From: Siphonobacter aquaeclarae
GTDB lineage: Bacteria > Bacteroidota > Bacteroidia > Cytophagales > Spirosomataceae
Direction of reading: 5' to 3'
Length of the DNA: 64,000 nucleotides
Assembly: GCF_900103285.1 (NCBI RefSeq)
Contig: NZ_FNGS01000005.1
Location: forward strand, 368,579 to 432,578
Part shown: piece by piece, positions 53,914-62,033 of the stretch
Numbering within the stretch: position 1 is the first letter of the stretch
Layout: the number at the start of each line of letters is the position of its first letter
Translations under genes and position numbers: made by a program
The notes under the pieces: model-generated
The model's database searches: none
What the model saw: the letters and a program-made list of their open reading frames with translations, nothing else
What the model was told of the DNA's origin: nothing

Positions 53914-54384
53914 TCAGGCTGTTTTGTGTGTATATTCTTCAACCAGAACGCCGAATTTCCTCAAAAATTCTACGCCTTCGTCTACCCCGATACCCTTGTA
54001 GCGCGCATAGGAATCGCGGTAGATGACCCGTTTGATTCCCATCGAGAAAATAATCCGGGCACAGGCAATACAGGGCGACAGCGTCACATACAGCGTAGCG
54101 CCCTCCACACTCGCGCCGATTTTGGCGGCATACAGAATCGCATTCTGCTCGGCATGCAAGGCCAGGGAGCAGCTTCCCTTCGAATCCCTCGGGCATCCGG
54201 CCTCCGGAAATTCTTCGTCGCAATTGTGCGTTCCGGCCGGCGGGCCGTTGTAACCAATCGAAATAATACGGGTATCACGCGTCAGAACGGCCCCTACCTG
54301 GGCCTTGATGCAGTGGGAACGTTCTGCCAGGCTGGAGGCCAGGTCCATAAAAATGTCGTCAAAATGGGGACGGGTTTTCGTCAT
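53914..54384 (-). CDS. Deoxycytidylate deaminase
   Basis: 156 residues from ATG 54382-54384. dCMP deaminase (ComEB-type) makes dUMP for thymidylate synthesis. Zinc site LALHAEQNAILYA (HAE) with LSPCIACARIIFSMGI (PCxxC), plus the allosteric/metal segment NCDEEFPEAGCPRDSKGSC with three Cys/His ligands characteristic of dCMP deaminases. The extension to 54480 is not conserved. Convergent to slyD. Confidence 0.92.
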   Translation of the reverse strand: MTKTRPHFDDIFMDLASSLAERSHCIKAQVGAVLTRDTRIISIGYNGPPAGTHNCDEEFPEAGCPRDSKGSCSLALHAEQNAILYAAKIGASVEGATLYVTLSPCIACARIIFSMGIKRVIYRDSYARYKGIGVDEGVEFLRKFGVLVEEYTHKTA

Positions 54385-54468
54385 AAGGAAGCGGTGCTCG
54401 GCGTTACGAGATCCGGAGGAGCAGATTCTGCCTGACAGAAATCTGCCTTTGCAAACTCCGGAAAACGT

Positions 54469-54476
54469 TATTTTTG
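54469..54476 (+). promoter_or_regulatory. Putative -7 box of the DUF2911 gene
   Basis: TATTTTTG matches TAnnTTTG, 21 nt before the ATG. TTTG at 54448-54451 with a 17-bp spacer may act as -33, slightly short. Confidence 0.45.
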
Positions 54477-54497
54477 CCAAATGTATAGTCCCGAATC

Positions 54498-55055
54498 ATG
54501 AAGTTACGCATCTGTTCCGCTTTATTCTGTCTGATTTCCCTGCAAGCACTGGCTCAAACCGACTCCGTCGCAACCGCCCGCGATACCGTCAGAGCCCAGT
54601 TCCGGCCGAGCCCTGTTGCACTTGCTTTCTACAAAACCGACAACTGCTACCTGAAGCTCACCTACGGGCAGCCGCTCAAAAAGGGGCGTGTTATTTTCGG
54701 TAACCTGGAACCCTATGGAAAAATCTGGCGGACCGGCGCCAACGAAGCGACGGAACTCACGCTGACGCGCGACGTCCGCTTCGCCGGAAAACCCGTCCGC
54801 CAGGGAACCTATGCCGTATTTACCATTCCGAATGAGAAAACCTGGACGATTATCCTCAATACCGAACTGGGTCAGTGGGGAGCCTTCCATTATCAGCCGG
54901 AGAAAGACTACCTGCGCGTTGACGTGCCGGTGGAAACCAATACGCAGGTCTATGAAGCGCTGACTTTCCGGTTCGAGGAAACAGAAACGGGCGCCGATCT
55001 TTCCCTGATGTGGGATACCGTGAAAGTGGTTATTCCCCTGGCATTCACAAAGTAG
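54498..55055 (+). CDS. DUF2911 secreted protein
   Basis: 185 residues. Signal peptide ending ALAQ (~18). The DUF2911 domain follows: YLKLTYGQPLKKGRVIFGNLEPYGKIWRTGANEATEL (hallmark GR.iFG...pyGk.WRtGANE.te), FAGKPVRQGTYAVFTIPNEKTWTII. Beta-rich periplasmic or surface protein typical of Bacteroidota, unknown role. Its last 11 nt overlap the convergent AarF gene. Confidence 0.9.
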   Translation: MKLRICSALFCLISLQALAQTDSVATARDTVRAQFRPSPVALAFYKTDNCYLKLTYGQPLKKGRVIFGNLEPYGKIWRTGANEATELTLTRDVRFAGKPVRQGTYAVFTIPNEKTWTIILNTELGQWGAFHYQPEKDYLRVDVPVETNTQVYEALTFRFEETETGADLSLMWDTVKVVIPLAFTK

Positions 55056-56370
55056 CGTACCCGCTGCGGAGCCAGTCCGGCCGGTGCGTCACAACGCGGG
55101 CCCGTAATTCGTTGAGCATGGAATACAGGCCGAAATACGTCCGGTTGACGTAGAGACCGTGCTGGCTGCCCCGAGCTACTTTTGAATGCCGGATTTCCTC
55201 CACCTGCTGCAGTTTTTCCGCAAAGGCATATACCTCGGCGAAGTACGAATCATCAGCGAAATCAAAGGTTTCCTCCGCAAAAGGACGTCCGAGCAGGTGA
55301 ACCATCTGCACAAACAGCGCATAGAAAAGCTCCGTTTCTTCCGGTGAATCGGTCGGAAGAAGGAATTCCAGGTTTTTGAAATGCTGTTCGGTTTTCGGCC
55401 GGTTGGCTATCGTGTCCGGGTTGATAAGCGCGAAATAGTTGGTGTAATAGTGTTCGGGGATGACTTTGATGCAGCCGAAATCAATGACGCCAACCCGGCC
55501 GTCGGCCTGAAACAGGAAGTTTCCGGGGTGCGGATCCGCGTGTACCTGGCGCAGGGTGTTGATCTGGAAATCATAAAAATCCCAGAGTGTCTGGCCGATA
55601 CGGTCACGCGTGGCCTGATCCGGGTTAGTCGCCAGAAACTCAGCCAGGTGGAGGCCGTCGAGCCAGTCCATAGTCAGTACCCGACGGGAAGAGAATTCCG
55701 GGTAATATTTCGGAAAAACGAGGCCGTCGATATGCGCGCAGGCTTCCGTGATTTCCTGGCCTCTCCGAAGCTCCAGTTCGTAGTCGGTTTCTTCGAGAAG
55801 GCGGAGCTCTACTTCCGCCGTATACCGGTCCACATCCTTTTCATTGAGCCCGAACAGCGTGCGGGCCATGGGTTTTACCATTTTCAGGTCAGAGCTGATG
55901 CTGTCGGCCACACCGGGATATTGTACCTTGACAGCCAGACGGCGGTCGCCCGACAACGCCCGGTGTACCTGTCCGATCGACGCCGCCGCTTCCGCTTCCA
56001 TCGCGAAAGAATCAAAAAGTACCTGCGGAGATTTCCCGAAATACTGCTGAAAAGTCTTCACGACCAGCGGAGCAGACAACGGAGGAGCCGAATATTGGGA
56101 TAACTGAAAACGCTGGGAATATTGTTTGGGAAGCAGATTGCGGTCCATCGACAGCATCTGGGCGACTTTCAGCGCAGAGCCTTTCAGCTGGCTCAGCGAT
56201 TCGTAGATGTCGGAGGCGTTGTCTTCGTGTAATTCATCCCGGCTGAGGTCGGGATTGACCAGCTTCTTGACGTTGTGTTTCAGGTAATTGCCTCCGATTT
56301 TGACGCCGGTTTTGACGAACTGGGTCGCCCGGGCCACTTTGGAGGTGGGGATGGACTGTTGCGATTTCAT
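55045..56370 (-). CDS. ABC1/AarF-family atypical kinase
   Basis: 441 residues. The ABC1 (UbiB/AarF/COQ8) kinase-like domain: KGSALKVAQMLSMD (KxGQ-type loop, with Ala in place of the usual Gly), ASIGQVHRA (A-rich loop), LAVKVQYPGVADSISSDL (Lys), ETDYELELRRGQE (ExD), RQVHADPHPGNFLF (HxDPHPGN) and VGVIDFGCIK (DFG). UbiB relatives support quinone synthesis and lipid transport rather than protein phosphorylation; here menaquinone is the likely quinone. Co-directional with a TetR gene that begins 23 nt beyond the start, typical pairing in Bacteroidota. Confidence 0.93.
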   Translation of the reverse strand: MKSQQSIPTSKVARATQFVKTGVKIGGNYLKHNVKKLVNPDLSRDELHEDNASDIYESLSQLKGSALKVAQMLSMDRNLLPKQYSQRFQLSQYSAPPLSAPLVVKTFQQYFGKSPQVLFDSFAMEAEAAASIGQVHRALSGDRRLAVKVQYPGVADSISSDLKMVKPMARTLFGLNEKDVDRYTAEVELRLLEETDYELELRRGQEITEACAHIDGLVFPKYYPEFSSRRVLTMDWLDGLHLAEFLATNPDQATRDRIGQTLWDFYDFQINTLRQVHADPHPGNFLFQADGRVGVIDFGCIKVIPEHYYTNYFALINPDTIANRPKTEQHFKNLEFLLPTDSPEETELFYALFVQMVHLLGRPFAEETFDFADDSYFAEVYAFAEKLQQVEEIRHSKVARGSQHGLYVNRTYFGLYSMLNELRARVVTHRPDWLRSGYATL

Positions 56371-56393
56371 ACTTATTTCACGGCTTTACGGAA

Positions 56394-57029
56394 TTAATGA
56401 TTCTGGTAGACAAACTTCGCCAGATCCAGAACCGAATCGAGGGCGGAAACACCGATCAGGTCAAACGCCGCGTTGACGGCCTTTTCGATAGCAGAATCGG
56501 TTTTTTCGAAACGGGCGGAGGTATCCTTTGTCCAGAAATCAAGTAACCAGAGGGTCTGAATCCAGAAAGCATCGGGATAGCGGGTATCCAGAAAACGCCG
56601 GGATTTTACCTCCTGGCTTTCCCGTCCTTCTTCCAGCAGGTCGCGGACAAACTTTTGAAACTGTCCTTTGAAACCCTCCAGCGCTACCGGCGTGCGGAGC
56701 GACCGCTGCTGCCGGAATTCTTTCACACTGCGCAGGACGAAGCTGCGGTTGGCTGTCAGTACTTCGATCCACGTAAAATAGAACGCCAGCAGTTTCTCCC
56801 GGACCGAGTAGGTCCCGAAAACCTCTTCGGCCTCCAGGCGCTTTCTGGTTTCATCGAAGAAACTGGTCCAGATATCGCGTTCAATCTGTTCGAAGGAATT
56901 ATAGAAGCCGTAAAAGTCGCTCTCCGTGATTTTCAGCTTCTTCGCAAAAGCGAATACAGAGGCCGGTTGCTGTCCATGCTCCAGTACGTATTCCTGGTAA
57001 GCCTGTCTGATTTTTTCGATCGTTGCCAT
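56394..57029 (-). CDS. TetR-family regulator
   Basis: 211 residues. N-terminal HTH (IEKIRQAYQEYVLEHGQQPASVFAFAKKLKITESDFYGFYNSFEQIERDIW) and a large helical C-terminal ligand domain (YPDAFWIQTLWLLDFWTKDTSARFEKTDSAIEKAVNAAF in part). The recognition helix ESDFYGFYNSF is unusual for TetR proteins, matching a Bacteroidota subfamily that pairs with AarF genes. Its stop is 23 nt before the AarF start, so the two form an operon, the regulator first. Likely control of the kinase gene; no operator seen by eye. Confidence 0.85.
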   Translation of the reverse strand: MATIEKIRQAYQEYVLEHGQQPASVFAFAKKLKITESDFYGFYNSFEQIERDIWTSFFDETRKRLEAEEVFGTYSVREKLLAFYFTWIEVLTANRSFVLRSVKEFRQQRSLRTPVALEGFKGQFQKFVRDLLEEGRESQEVKSRRFLDTRYPDAFWIQTLWLLDFWTKDTSARFEKTDSAIEKAVNAAFDLIGVSALDSVLDLAKFVYQNH

Positions 57030-57264
57030 CGTCCTTCAGGGGTTTTCTGGGTAACAGGAATCAGAGGGGAGACGTTTCCTCTCCGATGGAAATAGTACAA
57101 ATTCCGTGTATTACAGGGAACGGCTTTCATGACAGTCGCCTGTTCCATGTTTTTTCGCACAAGTAACGGAATGAGAACCGATCCTTCCAGCGAAATGTTG
57201 CGGGCGTATGGAAAAAACGGATGAAATGTCATCCGGCGCGGATGAAGCCTTCCGCTTCGCGTCT

Positions 57265-57272
57265 TATCTTTG
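57265..57272 (+). promoter_or_regulatory. Putative -7 box of the exonuclease gene
   Basis: TATCTTTG matches TAnnTTTG, 18 nt before ATG 57291, arguing for that start over the TTG at 57270. Confidence 0.5.
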
Positions 57273-57290
57273 TCCGGAAGGAATGTTTGC

Positions 57291-57908
57291 ATGGAAATGA
57301 ATCAGGAAGGACCCCGGCACCGAAGGCTGTATGCGATCGTCGATATTGAAACGACGGGTGGAATCGTGACCGACAGCGGCATCACCGAAGTAGCGATCCG
57401 CCTGCATAACGGACTGGAGATTGTCGACCGGTACGAAACCCTGGTCAACCCCGAGCGGCCGATTCCTCCGTTTATTCAGGGGCTGACGGGTATTAACGAC
57501 GAAATGGTCCGGGACAGCCCGACATTCGCCGACGTTGCCGCGGAGATTCACCGGTACCTGGAGGGGAATATTTTCGTCGCGCATAATGTTGGGTTTGACT
57601 ACTCTTTTCTGAAATATCACCTTTCACTGGCCGGAATCGAGTTTTCTGCACCCCGGCTTTGCACGGTTAAGCTGAGCCGGAAGATCAAACCCGGCCACAA
57701 ATCCTATAGCCTCGGAAAGCTCTGCAACGACCTGAATATCACGCTGAATAACCGGCACCGGGCGGCAGGTGACGCCGAAGCGACCGCTATTCTCTTTACC
57801 CGTCTGCTTGAATGGGACAGCAAAGGGTATACCGCTTCGCAATTGCGCCTGCCCCGAAGTATGCAGCAACCCACCGAAAACGGCCAGATGGTATTGTTTC
57901 AGGCCTGA
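57291..57908 (+). CDS. DEDDh 3'-5' exonuclease (PolC/DnaQ-like)
   Basis: 205 residues from ATG 57291. DEDDh motifs: IVDIETTGG (D and E near residues 18 and 20), HNVGFDYSFLKYH (D near 100) and HRAAGDAEATAILF (H near 148, D near 153). Probable DNA or RNA proofreading-type exonuclease; in Bacteroidota such stand-alone epsilon-like proteins may serve PolIII or repair. The 60 C-terminal residues carry no recognised domain. Confidence 0.9.
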   Translation: MEMNQEGPRHRRLYAIVDIETTGGIVTDSGITEVAIRLHNGLEIVDRYETLVNPERPIPPFIQGLTGINDEMVRDSPTFADVAAEIHRYLEGNIFVAHNVGFDYSFLKYHLSLAGIEFSAPRLCTVKLSRKIKPGHKSYSLGKLCNDLNITLNNRHRAAGDAEATAILFTRLLEWDSKGYTASQLRLPRSMQQPTENGQMVLFQA

Positions 57909-57924
57909 TCTCCGGAATTGCACT

Positions 57925-57932
57925 TACTTTTG
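57925..57932 (+). promoter_or_regulatory. Putative -7 box of the 57969 lipoprotein gene
   Basis: TACTTTTG matches TAnnTTTG; start site near 57939, 30 nt before the ATG. Confidence 0.45.
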
Positions 57933-57968
57933 TCTTTTATTCAGCCTTACAAATCTTCTTCCAACCCG

Positions 57969-58421
57969 ATGCGTACCCGCTTTTTTCTTCCTGTTATTCT
58001 TCTCGCCGGATTTTTCTTCGTCGTTGGGTGTGAAAAGTACCCCACGGTAGACATGGGGAAGCAACTGCTGACGGTCGAACTGAAGGAGGGTGATTCCATC
58101 AAGTATATTTCGCTGGCCGGTAGCGGGCACCGGATTATTTTGAAGAACGTGTCGGACGACCGGCCGGATTCCTGCGTAACGTCTTCCGATACCTCGCGTG
58201 AAGCACGTGTCTATATTTCCTTCGAAGACCGTCCCGATCAGATTCTGTCTATCCGAAGCTGCATGAGCGGGCGGAAGTATACCTGGAATGATCTTCTCGC
58301 GCAGAAGCCCAGCCCTATTGTTTCTCTGGCTCCCGGCATTTCGGCGGGCGTTGTGGAAGCCTCTGCCAAAGACAGCCTGCGGGGTAAGATCCTGCGGGCA
58401 AAACTGACGTTTTCGTATTGA
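57969..58421 (+). CDS. Small lipoprotein, function unknown
   Basis: 150 residues from ATG 57969 (an earlier frame from 57918 has no signal start). Leader ends in FVVGC, a lipobox. The mature chain is beta-rich (LLTVELKEGDSIKYISLAGSGHRIILKNV) with two later Cys (SCVTSS, SCMSG) that may form a disulfide. No domain recognised. It precedes DinB by 39 nt on the same strand. Confidence 0.7.
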   Translation: MRTRFFLPVILLAGFFFVVGCEKYPTVDMGKQLLTVELKEGDSIKYISLAGSGHRIILKNVSDDRPDSCVTSSDTSREARVYISFEDRPDQILSIRSCMSGRKYTWNDLLAQKPSPIVSLAPGISAGVVEASAKDSLRGKILRAKLTFSY

Positions 58422-58460
58422 GATCGGCCGTAGGCGATCCATTTTTAACTGATTCCGGGA

Positions 58461-58925
58461 ATGGTAACAACTATCCGTCAGATACAGGGTTTTCGCCGGC
58501 ATCTGCTTGCCGAGATAGCTGATCTCACCGAAGAAGAGCTGAACCGCATCCCTTTCGGCTGTCCGAACAACATTGCCTGGCAACTGGGACACGTCATTGC
58601 CGCGCAGCAGATGTTATGCTACGCTCGCGCGGGGCTTCCCGTTCTCATTCCGGAGGCATTCTACCTGCCGTTCCTGACCGGAACGCGGCCGGAAACGGTA
58701 ACATCTGCGGCAGATATTTCTGAATTAAAACGGCTGGCGGCCGCTACTTTGGACCAACTGGCCGACGATTACACACAGGGCAAATTTCTCTCCTATTCTC
58801 CTTCCGCTGGTATTCTGAACGTATACGGTTTCCCTGTGACGCATATCGACGACGCCCTGAGCTACCTCCTCTATCACGAGGGGTATCACGCCGGTCAGGT
58901 ACGCTACCTGAAAAACCTGATTTAG
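58461..58925 (+). CDS. DinB-family protein
   Basis: 154 residues, one four-helix DinB/YfiT-like bundle. The metal-binding His triad is visible: WQLGHVIAAQQ (His near 48) and YLLYHEGYHAGQV (two His near 139 and 143). Members are metal-dependent hydrolases or bacillithiol/mycothiol-type transferases, or uncharacterised; no thiol pathway is present here, so function is open. Ends 8 nt before the convergent HxlR stop. Confidence 0.88.
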   Translation: MVTTIRQIQGFRRHLLAEIADLTEEELNRIPFGCPNNIAWQLGHVIAAQQMLCYARAGLPVLIPEAFYLPFLTGTRPETVTSAADISELKRLAAATLDQLADDYTQGKFLSYSPSAGILNVYGFPVTHIDDALSYLLYHEGYHAGQVRYLKNLI

Positions 58926-58932
58926 GATACGG

Positions 58933-59271
58933 CTATTGTCCGTGCATCACCCGATCCCGGTGTACGGTACCCCACTTATGCATGGCGTCGAGTACTTCCT
59001 TCAGCGTCTCGCAATAGGGCGTTACGGCGTATTCGACCGTAATGGGGCGGGTATCCAGGACCGTCCGGCTGATCAGGCCGTGCTGCTCCAGCTCCTGCAG
59101 TTCTTTCGATAAAATACGGGGTGTGATGCCTGCGACGCGGCTCAGCTCGCGGAAACGGCGTTTTTCATCCATCAGGACGGTCAATAATACGAGCTTCCAT
59201 TTTCCGCCGACGACATCCAGAGTATCCTGGATGGCCAGTCGCGCTTTCTTGCAATTGTCTGTGGTATGCAT
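58933..59271 (-). CDS. HxlR-family transcriptional regulator
   Basis: 112 residues from ATG 59269-59271. Winged helix of HxlR type: AIQDTLDVVGGKWKLVLLTVLMDEKRRFRELSRVAGITPRILSKELQELEQHGLISR (quoted in two halves: VGGKWKLVLLTVL and RFRELSRVAGITPRILSKEL). Conserved Cys (NCKKARL, near residue 7) could sense electrophiles as in QsrR/HypR-like regulators. Its upstream region has two 16-bp direct repeats; the divergent gene is DoxX-like, the probable target. Longer frame reads through the operator repeats and is rejected. Confidence 0.9.
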   Translation of the reverse strand: MHTTDNCKKARLAIQDTLDVVGGKWKLVLLTVLMDEKRRFRELSRVAGITPRILSKELQELEQHGLISRTVLDTRPITVEYAVTPYCETLKEVLDAMHKWGTVHRDRVMHGQ

Positions 59272-59305
59272 GGTATCCTTTTTGTAATCGGTATCCTTTT
59301 TGTAA
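59272..59305. promoter_or_regulatory. HxlR operator-like tandem repeat
   Basis: GGTATCCTTTTTGTAA occurs exactly at 59272-59287 and 59290-59305, period 18 bp. It starts directly at the HxlR ATG and lies 28 nt before the DoxX -7 box, so it can control both genes. HxlR proteins are known to bind tandem direct repeats. Confidence 0.7.
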
Positions 59306-59333
59306 CAGATAACAAAAGTATATCGTTTGAACC

Positions 59334-59341
59334 TAGTTTTG
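59334..59341 (+). promoter_or_regulatory. Putative -7 box of the DoxX gene
   Basis: TAGTTTTG matches TAnnTTTG, 27 nt before the ATG. Confidence 0.5.
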
Positions 59342-59368
59342 CTTCTGTATTCAAAAAAGAACCACATT

Positions 59369-59737
59369 ATGTCACCAAAGGTCCTTCGTATTACCGGCTG
59401 GGTACTCACCATTCTGCTGGGAGCGCTTCTTCTTTTCAGCGCATTCCGTAAAATAGCGCCAGACGAGGCAACCATCACCGAGGCAGCCGCTGTCGGAATC
59501 GATGCCGCCACCTTCTTCACCATCGGTATTATTGAAACGGTATCACTCATTCTATTTATCATCCCGCGGACGGGGGTACTCGGAACGTTGTTGCTGGCTT
59601 CCTATATGGGCGGCGCAATCGTGACCCACATCCTGCACCAGCAGCCTTTTTTCATGGCGGCGATCGTTGAAGCGCTTATATGGATTACGGCGGTAATTCG
59701 CTTTCCGGAGCTCAAGCAACGGCTGATCGCTGCCTGA
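59369..59737 (+). CDS. DoxX-like membrane protein
   Basis: 122 residues from ATG 59369. Four hydrophobic segments (~8-25, ~45-65, ~70-90, ~95-113) with the DoxX_2 pattern ITGWVLTILLGALLLFSAFRKI and IGIIETVSLILFIIPRTGVLGTLLLASYMGGAIVTHIL. Together with HxlR, pirin and SDR it forms an electrophile or quinone-stress type cluster. Paralogue of the DoxX at 21582 but clearly different. Confidence 0.87.
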   Translation: MSPKVLRITGWVLTILLGALLLFSAFRKIAPDEATITEAAAVGIDAATFFTIGIIETVSLILFIIPRTGVLGTLLLASYMGGAIVTHILHQQPFFMAAIVEALIWITAVIRFPELKQRLIAA

Positions 59738-59763
59738 TACAGACGCAATAGCCATGTAAAACC

Positions 59764-60612
59764 ATGAAAATCAAGCACATTAATACTCCCGCCTTTCACC
59801 CCGGATTTCTCGGGCAAGGGCATACAGCGGCCGCTATCGTCAATGGCAGCCGCTTTCGGGAAACCGACCCGTTTTTGCTGTTGATGGACGACCGGTTGGA
59901 TCTCCCCGGCGGAGAGCCCGTCGGCGGTCCGCATCCGCATGCCGGTTTTGAAACGGTAACGCTCGTTCTGCAAGGCGACGGACGCGACTGGGAAACCGGA
60001 AGTCTGGAACTCATGACCGCCGGACGGGGAATCGTCCATACCGAAGAAATTACCGCCCGCACGCGGATGCATATTCTCCAGCTCTGGCTGGCGCTGCCGC
60101 CGGAGCTGCGAAATGCAGAACCCCGGGTTCAGAAGCTCGCTGCTTCGGCTGTCCCGGTGTATCAGACGTCTGACGCGGCTATTCGCGTGTACAGCGGCAG
60201 TAGTCAGGGATTTACTTCCCCGCTGCACAACGTGACGGGGCTGACGTTACTGGAAATCCGCCTGGCTCCCGAAGCATCCGTCACGACGGATATTCCAGCT
60301 GATCAGAACGGTTTTGTCTATGTTATTGACGGAAACGCTACCGTCGCGGAGGCCTCTCTGCGCGCCGGGCAGGTGGGCTGGCTCGAACGCGGAGGAGGCC
60401 CCCTCCTTCTGCAGGCAGGTGCAGAGGAGGTACGGCTGGTCGTCTATGCAGGCCATCCGCATGGCGCGGAAGTAGCGAGTCATGGGCCGTTCGTTGCTGA
60501 TTCGGAAGACGATATCCGTCGCCTCTACCGGGAGTACCGGCAGGGGCTCATGCCGCACGTTAACCATCTCCCGGAAAACCGGCAGATCCATTACGACAAC
60601 GTATCTGCATAA
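59764..60612 (+). CDS. Pirin family protein
   Basis: 282 residues, bicupin. N-terminal cupin with metal ligands GPHPHAGFETVT (His, His, Glu) and IVHTEE (His), as in pirins that act as quercetinases or redox proteins. C-terminal cupin (SVTTDIPADQNGFVYVIDGNATV) is typical in length; C-terminal tail NRQIHYDNVSA. Start 27 nt after DoxX stop, same strand, so likely co-transcribed. Quercetin 2,3-dioxygenase activity is possible but not shown. Confidence 0.9.
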   Translation: MKIKHINTPAFHPGFLGQGHTAAAIVNGSRFRETDPFLLLMDDRLDLPGGEPVGGPHPHAGFETVTLVLQGDGRDWETGSLELMTAGRGIVHTEEITARTRMHILQLWLALPPELRNAEPRVQKLAASAVPVYQTSDAAIRVYSGSSQGFTSPLHNVTGLTLLEIRLAPEASVTTDIPADQNGFVYVIDGNATVAEASLRAGQVGWLERGGGPLLLQAGAEEVRLVVYAGHPHGAEVASHGPFVADSEDDIRRLYREYRQGLMPHVNHLPENRQIHYDNVSA

Positions 60613-60634
60613 AATGCGATTCCCATAAGTTAGA

Positions 60635-60668
60635 AGCTGGCTGAATAGATTTCAGCCAGCTTTTTTTC
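60635..60668 (+). terminator. Terminator of the pirin gene
   Basis: AAGCTGGCTGAA, 5-nt loop, TTCAGCCAGCTT, then TTTTT. Confidence 0.92.
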
Positions 60669-60795
60669 TTAACGGTATTTGATTTCCGCAAACAACGGAT
60701 TGCTCTTCGCAAGTACAGGTCCGGCAAGCGTCCGGACCTTTGTGCCGTTCAGGCGGGGCTATGTACATCACCGCTCCGCCCTCATCTACACTAGC

Positions 60796-61551
60796 ATGAC
60801 AAAAATTGCATTGGTTACCGGTGGCAGTCGCGGTCTGGGAAAAGACATGGCGCTCCGCCTTGCGGAAAAAGGAAACGATATTCTCCTTACCTATCATACT
60901 AACCGGCAGGAGGCCGACAAGGTAGTGGCTGAAATTGAGGCGCTCGGACAAAAAGCGCACGCCTTTCAACTCGACGCGGGCGATATCCGACGGTTCGGGC
61001 CGTTTTTCGATGAAGTCACTGGCTATCTGACAGAAACAACCGGTCGGCCGGCATTTGACTTCCTGATTAACAACGCCGGAACAGCGCTATACGCCCTTGT
61101 GGGTGAAACAACAGAAGAGCAATTTGACGCGGCGGTGAATATTCACTTCAAAGGCGTCTTTTTCCTCACGCAACAGGCGCTGCCGTTCCTCAACGACGGC
61201 GGCCGGATCATCAATATCTCATCAGGTCTTGCCCGGATGACAATGCCCGGGTCGTCTGTATATGGCTCGCTCAAAGGCGGCGTGGAAGTACTGACGCGGT
61301 ACCTGGCGAAAGAACTGGGTTCGAGAAAAATCACGGCTAATGTCGTCGCTCCCGGCGCCATTGAAACCGACTTCGGCGGCGGCCGGGTCCGTGATAATCA
61401 GGAACTGAACGCCCATGTAGCAGGCATTACGGCCCTCGGACGGGTTGGACTGCCGACCGACATCGGCGGCGTAGTGGCCTTTCTCTGTACCGAAGATGCC
61501 GGCTGGATCAACGCCCAGCGCATCGAAGTATCGGGAGGTATGAATATCTGA
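60796..61551 (+). CDS. Short-chain dehydrogenase/reductase
   Basis: 251 residues from ATG 60796 (the longer frame begins upstream of the terminator region and is rejected). Classical SDR: TGGSRGLG (cofactor, residues 8-15), NNAGTALY (NNAG), INISSGLA (Ser), VYGSLKGG (YxxxK) and PGAIETDF. Acts on an unknown ketone or alcohol with NAD(P)H. Positioned after the HxlR/DoxX/pirin block; a hairpin follows its stop. Confidence 0.92.
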   Translation: MTKIALVTGGSRGLGKDMALRLAEKGNDILLTYHTNRQEADKVVAEIEALGQKAHAFQLDAGDIRRFGPFFDEVTGYLTETTGRPAFDFLINNAGTALYALVGETTEEQFDAAVNIHFKGVFFLTQQALPFLNDGGRIINISSGLARMTMPGSSVYGSLKGGVEVLTRYLAKELGSRKITANVVAPGAIETDFGGGRVRDNQELNAHVAGITALGRVGLPTDIGGVVAFLCTEDAGWINAQRIEVSGGMNI

Positions 61552-61558
61552 TGTATAT

Positions 61559-61586
61559 TACCTGTGCGGAATGGTCCGCACAGGTA
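61559..61586 (+). repeat. 12-bp perfect hairpin between SDR and next gene
   Basis: TACCTGTGCGGA (61559-61570), loop ATGG, TCCGCACAGGTA (61575-61586). No T-run follows, so it is not a simple terminator; it sits 19 nt before ATG 61606. Confidence 0.7.
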
Positions 61587-61605
61587 TCCTCCTAACAACC
61601 ACACG

Positions 61606-61956
61606 ATGAAAATTGTCAGCGCAATCCTGATTCTGGTGACCGTGTACCTCAACCTCAAACACGGCTGGTCCGGGCTTTCGGGCCGGATGAGCGAAGCAGA
61701 AGCCAAACTGATGGCCGATATGGGCCTGGATCAGACGATGGTAACAGTGATTTCGGTTATGGGACTGGCGACGGCCGTCCTGACACTGATTCCCGGTACC
61801 TTTTTCGCCGGAAACATCCTGAATGCCATTGGTATTCTGCTGGTAATGAGCTTTGCACTCCGTGCCGGCAACGTCAAAGTAGCCCTGTCGGAGATTCCCT
61901 TCCTGCTGCTGCCGCTGGTATTGATCTGGCTCGGACACCCGCTGGCGAAGAAGTAG
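61606..61956 (+). CDS. Small membrane protein, four hydrophobic segments
   Basis: 116 residues from ATG 61606. Hydrophobic segments ~3-20, ~42-62, ~66-86 and ~93-112. Opening MKIVSAILILVTVYLNLKHGW and middle MVTVISVMGLATAVLTLIPG. Layout is like DoxX/DUF-type small membrane proteins, but no family is certain. It follows the SDR gene by 54 nt and may share its message. Confidence 0.7.
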   Translation: MKIVSAILILVTVYLNLKHGWSGLSGRMSEAEAKLMADMGLDQTMVTVISVMGLATAVLTLIPGTFFAGNILNAIGILLVMSFALRAGNVKVALSEIPFLLLPLVLIWLGHPLAKK

Positions 61957-62033
61957 CAGATCCCCTCCCGTATTATTCGTTACGCCGGGAGGAATCTCCC
62001 GGCCGTTTCATCATGTCCGTACCTATTCCAAGG

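Noticed and set aside
59272..59562. Longer HxlR start up to 59562
   Set aside because: It would translate the operator repeats (giving YKKDT twice) and antisense of the DoxX gene; HxlR domain starts right after ATG 59269.
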